Below are positions 49,469-60,601 of a stretch of DNA of 64,000 nt, piece after piece. Within the stretch, counting starts at the first letter, position 1; each line of letters starts with the position of its first letter. Where the stretch lies: positions 28,804-92,803 of the forward strand of contig JAUSFE010000118.1 in NCBI GenBank assembly GCA_030649945.1, in the 5' to 3' direction. The translations under genes were made by a program, and so were the position numbers. The DNA is from Dehalococcoidia bacterium (GTDB lineage: Bacteria; Chloroflexota; Dehalococcoidia; SM23-28-2; RBG-16-64-32). Below the pieces are notes generated by a model. That model saw nothing but the letters and a program-made list of their open reading frames with translations. It searched no databases and was not told the origin of the DNA.

Positions 49469-49801
49469 ATGGCACAACAGTGGGAACCAGAGAAGACGAT
49501 TCCCGGACAGAATACCGTCCGCCTGGGCGTGATTGTGCGGATACCAACGCCGCTGCGCAAGCTCACGCAGGAGCAGGACGTGGTGAACGGCGAAGGCGAA
49601 ACACTGCTGGCCTGCATCGAGGGGTTAGACCGGCAGTACCCCGGCCTCAAGGAGCGCCTCTGCGACGAGACCGGCGAGCTGCGCCGCTTCGTCAACGTCT
49701 ACGTCAACGGCGAAGACGTGCGCTTCCAGGAGGGCATCCAGACGCGGCTGGGCCCCGGCGACGAGGTTAGCATCGTGCCGGCCGTGGCAGGGGGCTCGTA
49801 G
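49469..49801 (+). CDS. MoaD/ThiS-like ubiquitin-fold sulfur carrier with GGS C-terminus
   Basis: VIVRIPTPLRKLTQEQDVVNGEGETLLACIEGLDRQYPGLKERLCDETGELRRFVNVYVNGEDVRFQEGIQTRLGPGDEVSIVPAVAGGS. Confidence 0.9.
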   Translation: MAQQWEPEKTIPGQNTVRLGVIVRIPTPLRKLTQEQDVVNGEGETLLACIEGLDRQYPGLKERLCDETGELRRFVNVYVNGEDVRFQEGIQTRLGPGDEVSIVPAVAGGS

Positions 49802-49876
49802 GCGCGCCGTCCCCCGGCGCCGCGCAGGCTACTGCTGGTGCAGAAGCGGAGTTGCGGCTCCACCAATTACCCCCGC

Positions 49877-51370
49877 TCATCCTGAGCCGCCCGTAGCCGC
49901 AGCGGAGGGCGAGTCGAAGGACCGCCACCGCACCTCGAACACACGGACCGGGTCGTCGAAACCCCGCAGCGCGACCTCGCCGCGGTCGCCGAACAGGTAG
50001 CCCTTGCCCTCGGCCAGCTCCCGCACGACGTTCGCGGCCAGTATCTCGCCGCCCTGGGCCAGCGCCGCGATGCGGGCCGCCCGGATGACGGTGGTGCCGA
50101 ACAGGTCGCTGCGCCCGTCCGGGTCGTCCTCCGCTATCGGCTCGCCGGCGTTCAGCCCGATGCGGACGCGGATGGGTTCAACCGGCGGTTGTCCCAGGCC
50201 GGGCGCCCGTAGGGGCTCAGCAACTGCACCCAATTCATCTGCAATCGGCGTGTAATCTTGCAGTTGCTGAGCCCCTACGCCGACGTTCCGCGCCTCGAAC
50301 GCCTGCTGGACGGCGATGGCGCACTCCAGTGCCTTCGTCGCCGACCCGAACGAGGCCATGAACCCGTCGCCCATCGTCTTCACCTCGGAGCCGCCGTGGG
50401 CGCGCAACGCCTCTCGCACGATGCGCTCGTGCTCCCGCAGCACCTCTCGCGCCTTCGCGTCGCCCAGGCGCTGGGTCATCGCGGTCGAGCCTTCAATGTC
50501 GGTGAAGAGGATGGTGTGGACGGCGCTGGGTTCCAGCGGCCGCACCTCGCCTGCGGCTTCCTCCCCTTCCCCCAGGAACTCGTCGATAGCCGCGGCGACC
50601 GCCTCCATGTCCCCCAGATACGGCGCCGGAGCTTCCCCCTCCTGCATGACCAGCCGCGCTTGCGGGATTCGGGAAGCGAGGCCCGTGGCGACGTCCACGC
50701 TGAGCAGGCGCATCTCCCGGCGGTGCAACACCAGCGCGGAACACCGCACGTCCGACAGCAAGGGCGTGACGTCGATCTCGTTGAGCGTGCGTATACCCAT
50801 TGCAACTGATTCCGGGGTGCTGCTTGCTCGTATAAGGGCAGCGAACTGGCTAGCCTCCTCGCCCGCGGACCAACCAAAGGTGAGATGCGCCGTCGTCTCG
50901 GCGTATGTGTCCAAGTCCTTGTCGATGAGCGCGCGGATCGCCTGGATCGTCGGCGACGCTGCCCAGTCGGCCGCCCGGGCATACGCGCACCACAGGATAA
51001 GCTGCGAGACCCGCTCCGGATTCAGGGCGGCGTACGTGATGGCCAACGGTCCCCCGGTCAGAGGCCCAAGCAGGGCGACTCTGTCCAACCCGAGGCGGCC
51101 TACGACCGCCTCGAGGTCGAGCACTCCGGATTCCGGCGAGTAGGCGGGCATGTCGCGCTGCGACAGCCCCATGCCACGCATGTCGTACCGGATAAGCTTT
51201 CTCCTTTGCGCCAGGCGCTCGTACCAGGCGCGTATCTTGGGTATCTGCCACTCGAGCTGAAGATGGGAGAACGCAGGAGCGATGTGCACCAGAGGCTCGC
51301 CCTCCCCCAGCGTCCAGAAGGCGATGCTGATGCCATCGCTCGTCTTCGCGTACTGGATGCGCGGCTCCAT
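49877..51370 (-). CDS. alpha/beta-hydrolase domain fused to class III adenylate/guanylate cyclase
   Basis: LIRYDMRGMGLSQRD...LLGPLTGGPLAITYA; ILFTDIEGSTAMTQRLGDAKAREVLREHERIVREALRAHGGSEVKTMGDGFMASF; ATG 51370. Confidence 0.9.
   Translation of the reverse strand: MEPRIQYAKTSDGISIAFWTLGEGEPLVHIAPAFSHLQLEWQIPKIRAWYERLAQRRKLIRYDMRGMGLSQRDMPAYSPESGVLDLEAVVGRLGLDRVALLGPLTGGPLAITYAALNPERVSQLILWCAYARAADWAASPTIQAIRALIDKDLDTYAETTAHLTFGWSAGEEASQFAALIRASSTPESVAMGIRTLNEIDVTPLLSDVRCSALVLHRREMRLLSVDVATGLASRIPQARLVMQEGEAPAPYLGDMEAVAAAIDEFLGEGEEAAGEVRPLEPSAVHTILFTDIEGSTAMTQRLGDAKAREVLREHERIVREALRAHGGSEVKTMGDGFMASFGSATKALECAIAVQQAFEARNVGVGAQQLQDYTPIADELGAVAEPLRAPGLGQPPVEPIRVRIGLNAGEPIAEDDPDGRSDLFGTTVIRAARIAALAQGGEILAANVVRELAEGKGYLFGDRGEVALRGFDDPVRVFEVRWRSFDSPSAAATGGSG
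50208..50279. repeat. 72-bp element with perfect 20-bp inverted repeats inside the cyclase CDS
   Basis: cgtaggggctcagcaactgc (50208-50227) and gcagttgctgagcccctacg (50260-50279), 32-nt spacer. Confidence 0.97.
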
Positions 51371-51777
51371 CAGCCGTCGCCCCCGCCGGCGCGCGGCGCA
51401 GATGCTCGCGGAGTCCCCGACGGCGACAGGGACAGCCATGTGCCTTCCGGAAGGCGCCAGTCCATAATGCACCCGTTTCCGGCGGCCCGCCCTTCGATCC
51501 AGGCAAGCAGATTATTCGCCCCGCAGCCGGGAATTGTCAAAGAAAGCCACGATACGGGGCTCCGTGGTACTGTCGCGCTCCCATTGGCGTTGCGTCTAAC
51601 CGGTTTGCTCGGCGTCCCAGTGCGTTTTCGGCGCCGGGCGGCCGCCGGCGCCCATGCCTCAGGCGAAATCTATTTCCTCATTTCCGCTTCCAGCTATCTT
51701 GACGCCCCAGGCCTCCTGTGCTTTAGTGAAGATGTTAACAAACCCGTCCGTCGCGGCGGACAGACGGGAGGCAGTCC

Positions 51778-52008
51778 ATGGAGGAGTCAGCCCTGGCGCT
51801 GATCCTCGAAAAGTGCCTCGACCTGATCGATGAGGGTGGCGAGCCCGAGGACATCGCTGAACACTACCCCGCGCTGAAGGAGCATATCCTGCCGCTCCTC
51901 CAGGTCGCCGCCGCCATCCGCGACGGCATCGAAGACATCGACCTCGCCCTCGACCTGCCGCTGGAGTTCCTGGACGCCCTCGGCGAACGCCTGCACCTCC
52001 CCGGCTAA
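51778..52008 (+). CDS. small acidic hypothetical protein
   Basis: 76 aa MEESALALILEKCLDLIDEGGEPEDIAEHYPALKEHILPLLQVAAAIRDG; RBS gggagg. Confidence 0.6.
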   Translation: MEESALALILEKCLDLIDEGGEPEDIAEHYPALKEHILPLLQVAAAIRDGIEDIDLALDLPLEFLDALGERLHLPG

Positions 52009-52082
52009 CGTTTCGGCCGGCGCCGCGGCGGCGTCGCGTAGGGGCTTCCGGCCGGATGCCCCTACGGTGGCAAGCATTCCCC

Positions 52083-52112
52083 TTGACACCACGGGCAACT
52101 GAAGGCTACAAT
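52083..52112 (+). promoter_or_regulatory. sigma70-type promoter for sulfite reductase gene
   Basis: TTGACA 52083-52088, 18 nt, TACAAT 52107-52112. Confidence 0.55.
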
Positions 52113-52175
52113 CCTGACTAACCAGACCAACAAACTGGACAACCGCCTCCGCCCTCAGCACAGAAGGGGGACGCC

Positions 52176-53990
52176 ATGACCATAGAGGAAATGCCCACCA
52201 CCTTCAAGGCCCATCCCAAGGTCCCCGCCGACCTCAGGCCGGGCCACGTCTTCGTTACCCTCGACGAAGAGATCGAGAACTACGGCTTCGAGGCGCAGCG
52301 TTACCGCGAGAACCCCGAGGAACTGGAGGCCGAGTTCACCCCGTTCCGCCTGCGCATGGGCACCTACGGCCAGCGCCAGGCGGACCAGCAGATGATGCGC
52401 ATCAAGCTCCCTTACGGCGGCATCAACGCCGAGCAGATGGACGTGATGGGCGAGATCGCCGAGAAGTACTCCGGCCTGCGCCGCGGCCACATCACCACCC
52501 GCGAGAACATCCAGTTCCACTTCGTCGACCTCGAAGCCGCCACCGCTGTCATGTACCTGCTCGCCTCCGTCGGCCTCACCACCCGCGAGGCCTGCGGCCA
52601 CACCGTCCGCAACGTCACCGGCTGCCCTTACGCCGGCGTTTCCACCCACGAGCTGTTTGACGTTACGCCCTATCTGGCGGCCTATGCGCGCAACATGCTG
52701 CGCAACCCCATCTGCCAGAACATGCCGCGCAAGTGGAAGACCGCCTTCTCCTGTGGGCCCATAGACTGCGCCGGCACCCCCTTCCACGATCTGGGCTTCA
52801 TCGCCCAGGTCCGGCGTGAAGGCGGGCGCGAGGTGCGCGGCTTCACCGTGGTGGTCGGCGGCGGCACCTCTACCATGCCCCGCGCCGCCGACATCGTCTG
52901 GGAGTTCGCGACCGCCGCCGACGGCCAGTACATCCGCGTGGCGGAGGCCTGCCTGAAGGTATTCGACAAGGAGGGCGGCCTCCCCATGTTCCTGCGTAAG
53001 AACATGAACAAGGCCCGCGTCAAGTTCCTCGTCCAGAAGCTGGGCATCGAGGAGTTCCGCCGCCAGGTGGACGAGGAGCTGGCGCAGCCCTGGGCCTGGG
53101 AGCCCCTGGACATGCCGGCGCTGACGCAGCTGGCGCCCGAGGGGCCCACCCCCGGCGTGGCGCCCAACGGCGTCAAGCCCGGCCCCGGATTCGATCGCTG
53201 GGTGCGCACCAACGCCGTCCCGCAGCGCCAGCCCGGCTACGTGGCCCTCACCATCACGGTGCCGCTGGGCAACCTCTCGCCGGAGCAGTTCCACGGCCTC
53301 GCCCTCATCATGCGCCGCTTCAGCGGCGGCAACGCCCGCACTCAGCAGAACCAGAACCTGGTCCTGCGCTGGGTGCACGAGCAGTCGCTGCCGGCGCTGC
53401 ACAGGGAGCTTGCGGCCATCGGCCTGGGCGACCCCGACGCGGGCCTCATCGCCGACACCGTGGCCTGCCCCGGCACGGACTCCTGCAAGATGGGCATCAC
53501 CTCCTCCCAGGGCGTGGGCCAGGCCATCCGCGACGAGGTGCAGAAGTGGGGCTACGATGACCCGCTGGTCCAGCAGATCCACATCAAGTCCAGCGGCTGC
53601 CCCAACGGCTGCGGCCAGCACCACCTGGCGGCCATCGGCCTCCAGGGCTCGTCGTTCAGCGCGAACGGCGCCACCATCCCCTGCTTCGATATCTTCCTGG
53701 GCGGCGGCGGCTACGTTGGTGGTAACAAGTTCGGCGTGCGGGTGGCGCGCATCCCTTCCAAGCGCACCCCGCAGGCCATCAAGAAGATCATCGACCGCTA
53801 CCTGGCCGAGCGCGACGAAGGCGAGGAGTTCGTCCCCTTCGTCGACCGCGTGGGCGCCAAGAGCTTCGACCCGCTCCTGGACGAGTTCAAGGCAGTGGGC
53901 CCCATCCACCAGGACATCGAGATCTACATGGACTGGGGCAAGGAAGAGCTCTTCCAGGTCATCCGCGGCGAAGGCGAGTGCGCGGTCTAG
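52176..53990 (+). CDS. nitrite/sulfite reductase (siroheme/4Fe-4S)
   Basis: MRIKLPYGGINAEQM, GHITTRENIQFHFV, NVTGCPYAGV, CPGTDSCKMGITSSQ..SSGCPNGCGQHH. Confidence 0.95.
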   Translation: MTIEEMPTTFKAHPKVPADLRPGHVFVTLDEEIENYGFEAQRYRENPEELEAEFTPFRLRMGTYGQRQADQQMMRIKLPYGGINAEQMDVMGEIAEKYSGLRRGHITTRENIQFHFVDLEAATAVMYLLASVGLTTREACGHTVRNVTGCPYAGVSTHELFDVTPYLAAYARNMLRNPICQNMPRKWKTAFSCGPIDCAGTPFHDLGFIAQVRREGGREVRGFTVVVGGGTSTMPRAADIVWEFATAADGQYIRVAEACLKVFDKEGGLPMFLRKNMNKARVKFLVQKLGIEEFRRQVDEELAQPWAWEPLDMPALTQLAPEGPTPGVAPNGVKPGPGFDRWVRTNAVPQRQPGYVALTITVPLGNLSPEQFHGLALIMRRFSGGNARTQQNQNLVLRWVHEQSLPALHRELAAIGLGDPDAGLIADTVACPGTDSCKMGITSSQGVGQAIRDEVQKWGYDDPLVQQIHIKSSGCPNGCGQHHLAAIGLQGSSFSANGATIPCFDIFLGGGGYVGGNKFGVRVARIPSKRTPQAIKKIIDRYLAERDEGEEFVPFVDRVGAKSFDPLLDEFKAVGPIHQDIEIYMDWGKEELFQVIRGEGECAV

Positions 53991-53991
53991 G

Positions 53992-54022
53992 CGACAGGTG
54001 ACAGGTGACAGGTGACAGGTGA
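53992..54022. repeat. heptamer tandem repeat (gacaggt)4
   Basis: gacaggtgacaggtgacaggtgacaggtgac. Confidence 0.97.
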
Positions 54023-54112
54023 CGGTAGGGGCGCCTGCTTGCTGCGCCCCGGTGGGAGGCGGCGGGGCGGCAACACAGAAAATGCAAACAAAACAACCAC
54101 AAGGAGGTACAG

Positions 54113-54835
54113 GTGAAGGAAGCAACCAAGCCCACGGCGGCGGACGTCGACCGGCTAAACGAGCTGCTCGGCGGCAAGCCGGCCGAGGAGATCGTGCGCT
54201 GGGCGGGCGAGACGTTCGGGCCGGAGATCAAGTTCGCGAACAGCTTCGGCGCCGAAGACGTCGCGCTCCAGCACATCATCGCGAAGATCGCGCCAAACAT
54301 CCGCGTCTTCACGCTGGACACCGGCCGCCTGAACGACGAGACGTACCAGGTTATGGACGCCACGCGCTTCAAGTATCCGGACGTGCCCATTGAGGTCATG
54401 TTCCCAGAGCGCGACAAGGTCGAAGGGCTGACCCGCGAGAAGGGCTTCTTCTCCTTCCGCGAAAGCGTGGAGCTGCGCAAGGAATGCTGCGCGATCCGCA
54501 AGGTGCAGCCGCTGAAGCGCGCCCTGGCCGACGCCAACGCCTGGATGACCGGCCTGCGCCGTGACCAGTCCGTCACCCGCACGGACACCCCCACCATCGA
54601 ATGGGACGAAGGCAACGCCATGGTGAAAGTGAACCCGCTGATCGAGTGGTCGAACGAGGACGTCTGGGCGTACATCAAGGCCAACAAGATCCCGTACAAC
54701 AAGCTGCACGACCAGCACTACCCCAGCATCGGCTGCGCGCCGTGCACACGGGCGATCAAGGACGGCGAGGACATCCGCGCTGGCCGCTGGTGGTGGGAGA
54801 ACCCCGAGTTCAAGGAGTGCGGTCTGCACGAGTAG
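54113..54835 (+). CDS. cysH: phosphoadenylyl/adenylyl-sulfate reductase
   Basis: [57 protein letters not shown]...ECGLHE (4Fe-4S Cys pairs typical of APS reductase). Confidence 0.93.
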   Translation: MKEATKPTAADVDRLNELLGGKPAEEIVRWAGETFGPEIKFANSFGAEDVALQHIIAKIAPNIRVFTLDTGRLNDETYQVMDATRFKYPDVPIEVMFPERDKVEGLTREKGFFSFRESVELRKECCAIRKVQPLKRALADANAWMTGLRRDQSVTRTDTPTIEWDEGNAMVKVNPLIEWSNEDVWAYIKANKIPYNKLHDQHYPSIGCAPCTRAIKDGEDIRAGRWWWENPEFKECGLHE

Positions 54836-54974
54836 GGCAGAGACCCTCACCCCGCCCTTCGGGCACCCCTCTCCCGCGCACGGGAGAGGGGCCGGGGGTG
54901 AGGGCTCGAGCGGACACCGGGTCACGGGCCACGCCCGTGGCCCTTTAGTAAGAGCCAGCACTGAGGAGCAGACG

Positions 54975-56156
54975 ATGGGAGAGACTAACGCGCCCCACGG
55001 CGGGCGGCTGGTAGACCTGCTTGTGACCGGCGCCGCAGCCGGGGCACTCAGGGAGACGGCGCAGGCCCTGCCCAAGATCGCCCTCACGTCGCGCGATCTG
55101 TCGGACCTGGAGCTCCTGACCGTCGGCGGCTACAGCCCGCTCCAGGGCTTCATGACCCGCGCGGACTACCTGGGCGTCGTCAACGACATGCGCCTCGCCT
55201 CGGGCGTGGCCTGGCCGATGCCGATCACCCTGGCCGTAAGCGCTGAGCAGGCCGCGTCCCTCAAGGAAGGCCAGGACGTGGCGCTGGCGGACGATAGCGG
55301 CCGCGTGCTGGCCGTCCTGGCCATTGCCGAGAAGTACCCCTACGACCGGCAGCTCGAGGCGCGCCAGGTCTACCGCACGGAAGACGAGGCGCACCCCGGC
55401 GTCGCGGCGCTCTACGCCCAGGCAGACGTCCTCCTGGGCGGCCCCGTCCGCGTGCTGGAAGCGCCCGGCCACGACGACTTTCCCCGCTACCGCCTGACCC
55501 CCGCCCAGACCCGCGCGGAGTGCGCCAGCCGCGGCTGGCGCACCGTCGTCGGCTTCCAGACCCGCAACCCCGTGCACCGCGCGCACGAGTACATCCAGAA
55601 GTGCGCCCTGGAGATCGTCGACGGCCTCCTCCTCCACCCCCTCGTCGGCGATACCAAGTCCGATGACATCCCCGCCGACGTGCGCATGCGCTGCTACGAG
55701 GTCCTGATCGAAAACTACTACCCGGCGGACCGCGTGCTGCTCTCGGTGAACCCGGCGGCCATGCGCTACGCCGGCCCGCGCGAAGCCATCTTCCACGCGC
55801 TTGTGCGCAAGAACTTCGGCTGCACGCACTTCATCGTCGGCCGCGACCACGCCGGCGTCGGCAACTACTACGGCACCTTTGACGCCCAGCGCATCTTTGA
55901 GGAGTTCGCGCCGGGCGAGCTGGGCATCACGCCCCTCATGTTCGACCACACCTTCTTCTGCCGGAAGTGCGACGAGATGGCCAGCATTAAGACCTGCCCG
56001 CACGACGCCGAGTCCCGCGTGACGCTCTCCGGCACCCAGGTGCGCGACATGCTGAAGGGCGGCATCGCCCCGCCCATCGAGTTCTCGCGCCCGGAGGTGG
56101 CGCGCGTGCTCATCGAGGCGATGCAGGAGAGGGTAACGCCGCACCATGCAATCTGA
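54975..56156 (+). CDS. sat: sulfate adenylyltransferase
   Basis: [53 protein letters not shown]. Confidence 0.96.
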   Translation: MGETNAPHGGRLVDLLVTGAAAGALRETAQALPKIALTSRDLSDLELLTVGGYSPLQGFMTRADYLGVVNDMRLASGVAWPMPITLAVSAEQAASLKEGQDVALADDSGRVLAVLAIAEKYPYDRQLEARQVYRTEDEAHPGVAALYAQADVLLGGPVRVLEAPGHDDFPRYRLTPAQTRAECASRGWRTVVGFQTRNPVHRAHEYIQKCALEIVDGLLLHPLVGDTKSDDIPADVRMRCYEVLIENYYPADRVLLSVNPAAMRYAGPREAIFHALVRKNFGCTHFIVGRDHAGVGNYYGTFDAQRIFEEFAPGELGITPLMFDHTFFCRKCDEMASIKTCPHDAESRVTLSGTQVRDMLKGGIAPPIEFSRPEVARVLIEAMQERVTPHHAI

Positions 56157-57321
56157 CCGGCTCAGCGAGCCGGCGGCCATCGCCAGCACGCCGCTTGCCG
56201 ATGGGCCGGGCGCCGCCGCGCTGCCCCGCCACCTGGAGGCGGGCGAGCACCCCGTCCACCGCCATTCGGGATGGCGCGTGGCCGTGGGCGCCGCCACCTC
56301 GGCCGCCTACTCCGCCGCGGGGCTGTTCCTGTTCGTGCTCGCGCTCCAGCTGCTGAAGAGCGGCGCCGGGGGGCTGAAGCCCGTCCTCAAGGCGCTGTCC
56401 GCGGACGGGCCGCTCAACCTGCTGGGCTTCGGCTGGCTCGGGGCTTACGGCGTCATGAGCGGCTCTCCGGTGGCTGCGATTTCGCTGGGGCTCTACTCCG
56501 GCGGGACGATCTCAGATGTGGAGTCTCTGGCGATGCTCAACGGCTCGCGGCTGGGTGCTTCGTTCATCGTCCTCTTCGTCGGCTTCATTCTGTACCTATC
56601 GCACAGGCGCACGGCGGACGGTTTGTTCATTGGCGTTGTGGCGTTGCTGACGGCATTCACGCTCTGGCTACCGGCGCTGCCTCTGGGCATCCTGGCGCTG
56701 AAGTCTGGCTGGTTCGACGGCATCGAAGTGGGGACGCCGGGCGCGCTCACGTCCTTCGTGGACATCGTCTACGACCCGATCGTGGAGCGCGCGGTGGACT
56801 GGCTGCCGAACCTGCTGGTGTTCGCGGCCGGGATTGGGGTGCTGATGGGCGCGTTCACCGTCTTCGATAGGGCGCTCCCCAACCTGGAGTCCACCTCCGG
56901 CGGACGCGTCGAGCGGATCAAGGAGTGGCTGCACCATCCCCTGGCCATGTTCGGCCTCGGCCTCGGCATCACCGCCGTCACCATGTCCGTCTCCATCTCG
57001 CTCACGCTGCTCATCCCCCTCTCGCTCAAGGGCTACGTCCGGCGCGACAACATCATCCCCTACATCATGGGCGCCAACATCTCCACCTGGGTGGACACAC
57101 TGGTGGCGGCGCTCCTGCTCGACACGCCCCGCGCCTTCACCATCGTCTTCACGGAGATGGTCGTGGGCGGCGGCCTCTCCCTGATAATCCTGCTCTTCTT
57201 CTACAAGCCCTACTCGCGCGCCGTGCTGGCGCTCGCCCGCCGGGTCACGCACAGCAGGCGCGGGTTCGCCATTTTCCTGGGCGCCATCTTCTTGCTGCCG
57301 CTGGTGCTGTTCCTGGTGTAG
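56146..57321 (+). CDS. Na/Pi-cotransporter-like multi-TM membrane protein
   Basis: [22 protein letters not shown] and [20 protein letters not shown] paired motifs resemble the two repeats of Na_Pi_cotrans. Confidence 0.65.
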   Translation: MQSDRLSEPAAIASTPLADGPGAAALPRHLEAGEHPVHRHSGWRVAVGAATSAAYSAAGLFLFVLALQLLKSGAGGLKPVLKALSADGPLNLLGFGWLGAYGVMSGSPVAAISLGLYSGGTISDVESLAMLNGSRLGASFIVLFVGFILYLSHRRTADGLFIGVVALLTAFTLWLPALPLGILALKSGWFDGIEVGTPGALTSFVDIVYDPIVERAVDWLPNLLVFAAGIGVLMGAFTVFDRALPNLESTSGGRVERIKEWLHHPLAMFGLGLGITAVTMSVSISLTLLIPLSLKGYVRRDNIIPYIMGANISTWVDTLVAALLLDTPRAFTIVFTEMVVGGGLSLIILLFFYKPYSRAVLALARRVTHSRRGFAIFLGAIFLLPLVLFLV

Positions 57322-57443
57322 TAGGGGAACATGGAGCATGGAACTTGGGAACCGGGATCCGGCTGGCGAGCACGCACCCACCACGAGGCGGTGCAACGTC
57401 GCCCATCCAACCCCCAACCTCCAACCTCAAACCTCCACTTGCT

Positions 57444-57487
57444 CATACCCCCCACCGGTATGTTAAGATTGTTGACGGAGTAACTCC
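57444..57487. promoter_or_regulatory. candidate operator pair upstream of Rrf2 regulator
   Basis: CATACC-N7-GGTATG (57444-57462) and GGAGT-A-ACTCC (57477-57487). Confidence 0.45.
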
Positions 57488-57525
57488 ACTTTGAGCAAAA
57501 CACGAAAAGTGCCAAACAAACTCCG

Positions 57526-57969
57526 ATGAGAGTCTCAACCAAAGGCGACTACGGTATCCGCGCCCTTATCGAGCTGGCGCACCACATCGGTGAGGCCCGC
57601 CCCATGCAGAGCGGCGAGATAGCCGCGCGCCAGCGGATCCCGGAATCTTACCTGGAGCAGCTGCTCACCACGCTCCGCCGCGCCGGGTTCATCCGCAGCG
57701 TGCGCGGGCCCCAGGGCGGCCACGCCCTCATCCGCGAGCCGAAGGACCTGCGCGTGAGCGAGGTGATTGAGGCGCTGGAAGGCGCCATAATGCCCATCGA
57801 TTGCCTGGACGATGCCAGCGCCTGCTCCCGCAACGGCGGCTGCCCCCAGCGCGAGATGTGGCAGGCTGTGCGGGAGGCGATCCTCGGCGTCCTCGACAAC
57901 ACGACGATTGGTGATCTCGCGGAGCGGGAGCGCGCGGCCCAGGCCGGCGGCACCCGCTACGTGATCTAG
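57526..57969 (+). CDS. Rrf2 family transcriptional regulator (CymR/IscR-like)
   Basis: MRVSTKGDYGIRALIELAHHIGEARPMQSGEIAARQRIPESYLEQLLTTLRRAGFIRSVRGPQGGHAL. Confidence 0.93.
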   Translation: MRVSTKGDYGIRALIELAHHIGEARPMQSGEIAARQRIPESYLEQLLTTLRRAGFIRSVRGPQGGHALIREPKDLRVSEVIEALEGAIMPIDCLDDASACSRNGGCPQREMWQAVREAILGVLDNTTIGDLAERERAAQAGGTRYVI

Positions 57970-58056
57970 TGCAGTGAGTCACAATAGTCTTTACGAAATG
58001 CGGTGCTCGGCCAGTTCGCGTAGCACGAAGACTGTAGGAGGCAAGGTGAGGAAATA

Positions 58057-58115
58057 CGGGGAGTCCAGAGGGGCAGAGCCCCTTTGGCGGGGGTCTGGGG
58101 GTGTCCCCCAGATTC
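58057..58115. repeat. dispersed repeat with ggggtctgggggtgtcccccagatt core, copy 2
   Basis: Near-identical to 43428-43486. Confidence 0.88.
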
Positions 58116-58207
58116 CCCTTTAACTTTGGGGGGTGGGGAGGCAAACCTTGGTCGTTCGGCGAACGGTTAGTCAAAGCAATTCTGACTCAGCGCACTAGGA
58201 GGAGCTC

Positions 58208-59131
<924 letters not shown>

Positions 59132-59154
59132 TGCTGGGTGCGAGGAGCGATGCT

Positions 59155-60261
<1,107 letters not shown>

Positions 60262-60264
60262 GCG

Positions 60265-60537
60265 ATGGCGGTAGAGGTAAGGGTCACGGCGAACCTGCAG
60301 AAGCTCATCGGCGGCCAGCGCTCCCTGCGGGCCGAGGGCGCCACTGTCCGCGAGCTGCTGGACAACATCGAAAGCCAGCACCCCGGCTTCCAGAACACGG
60401 TGATGACGGACGGCCAGATCCACCGCTTCGTCAACATCTACCTGAACGACGAGGACATCCGCTTTCTGGGCCAGCTGGACACGCCGCTGAAGGAGGGGGA
60501 CGTCGTCTCCGTGCTCCCCGCCCTGGCCGGGGGTTGA
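60265..60537 (+). CDS. MoaD/ThiS/CysO-like sulfur carrier
   Basis: 90 aa ending GDVVSVLPALAGG. Confidence 0.92.
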   Translation: MAVEVRVTANLQKLIGGQRSLRAEGATVRELLDNIESQHPGFQNTVMTDGQIHRFVNIYLNDEDIRFLGQLDTPLKEGDVVSVLPALAGG

Positions 60538-60601
60538 GCCCGTATGCGCGACGCTGCCCCCACCCCGCCCCTTTGGACAGACCTGAAGGTCTGTCCCTAC
60601 A

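Noticed and set aside
52155-54125. 656-aa minus-strand ORF
   Set aside because: Antisense to sulfite reductase; GC-skewed shadow frame.
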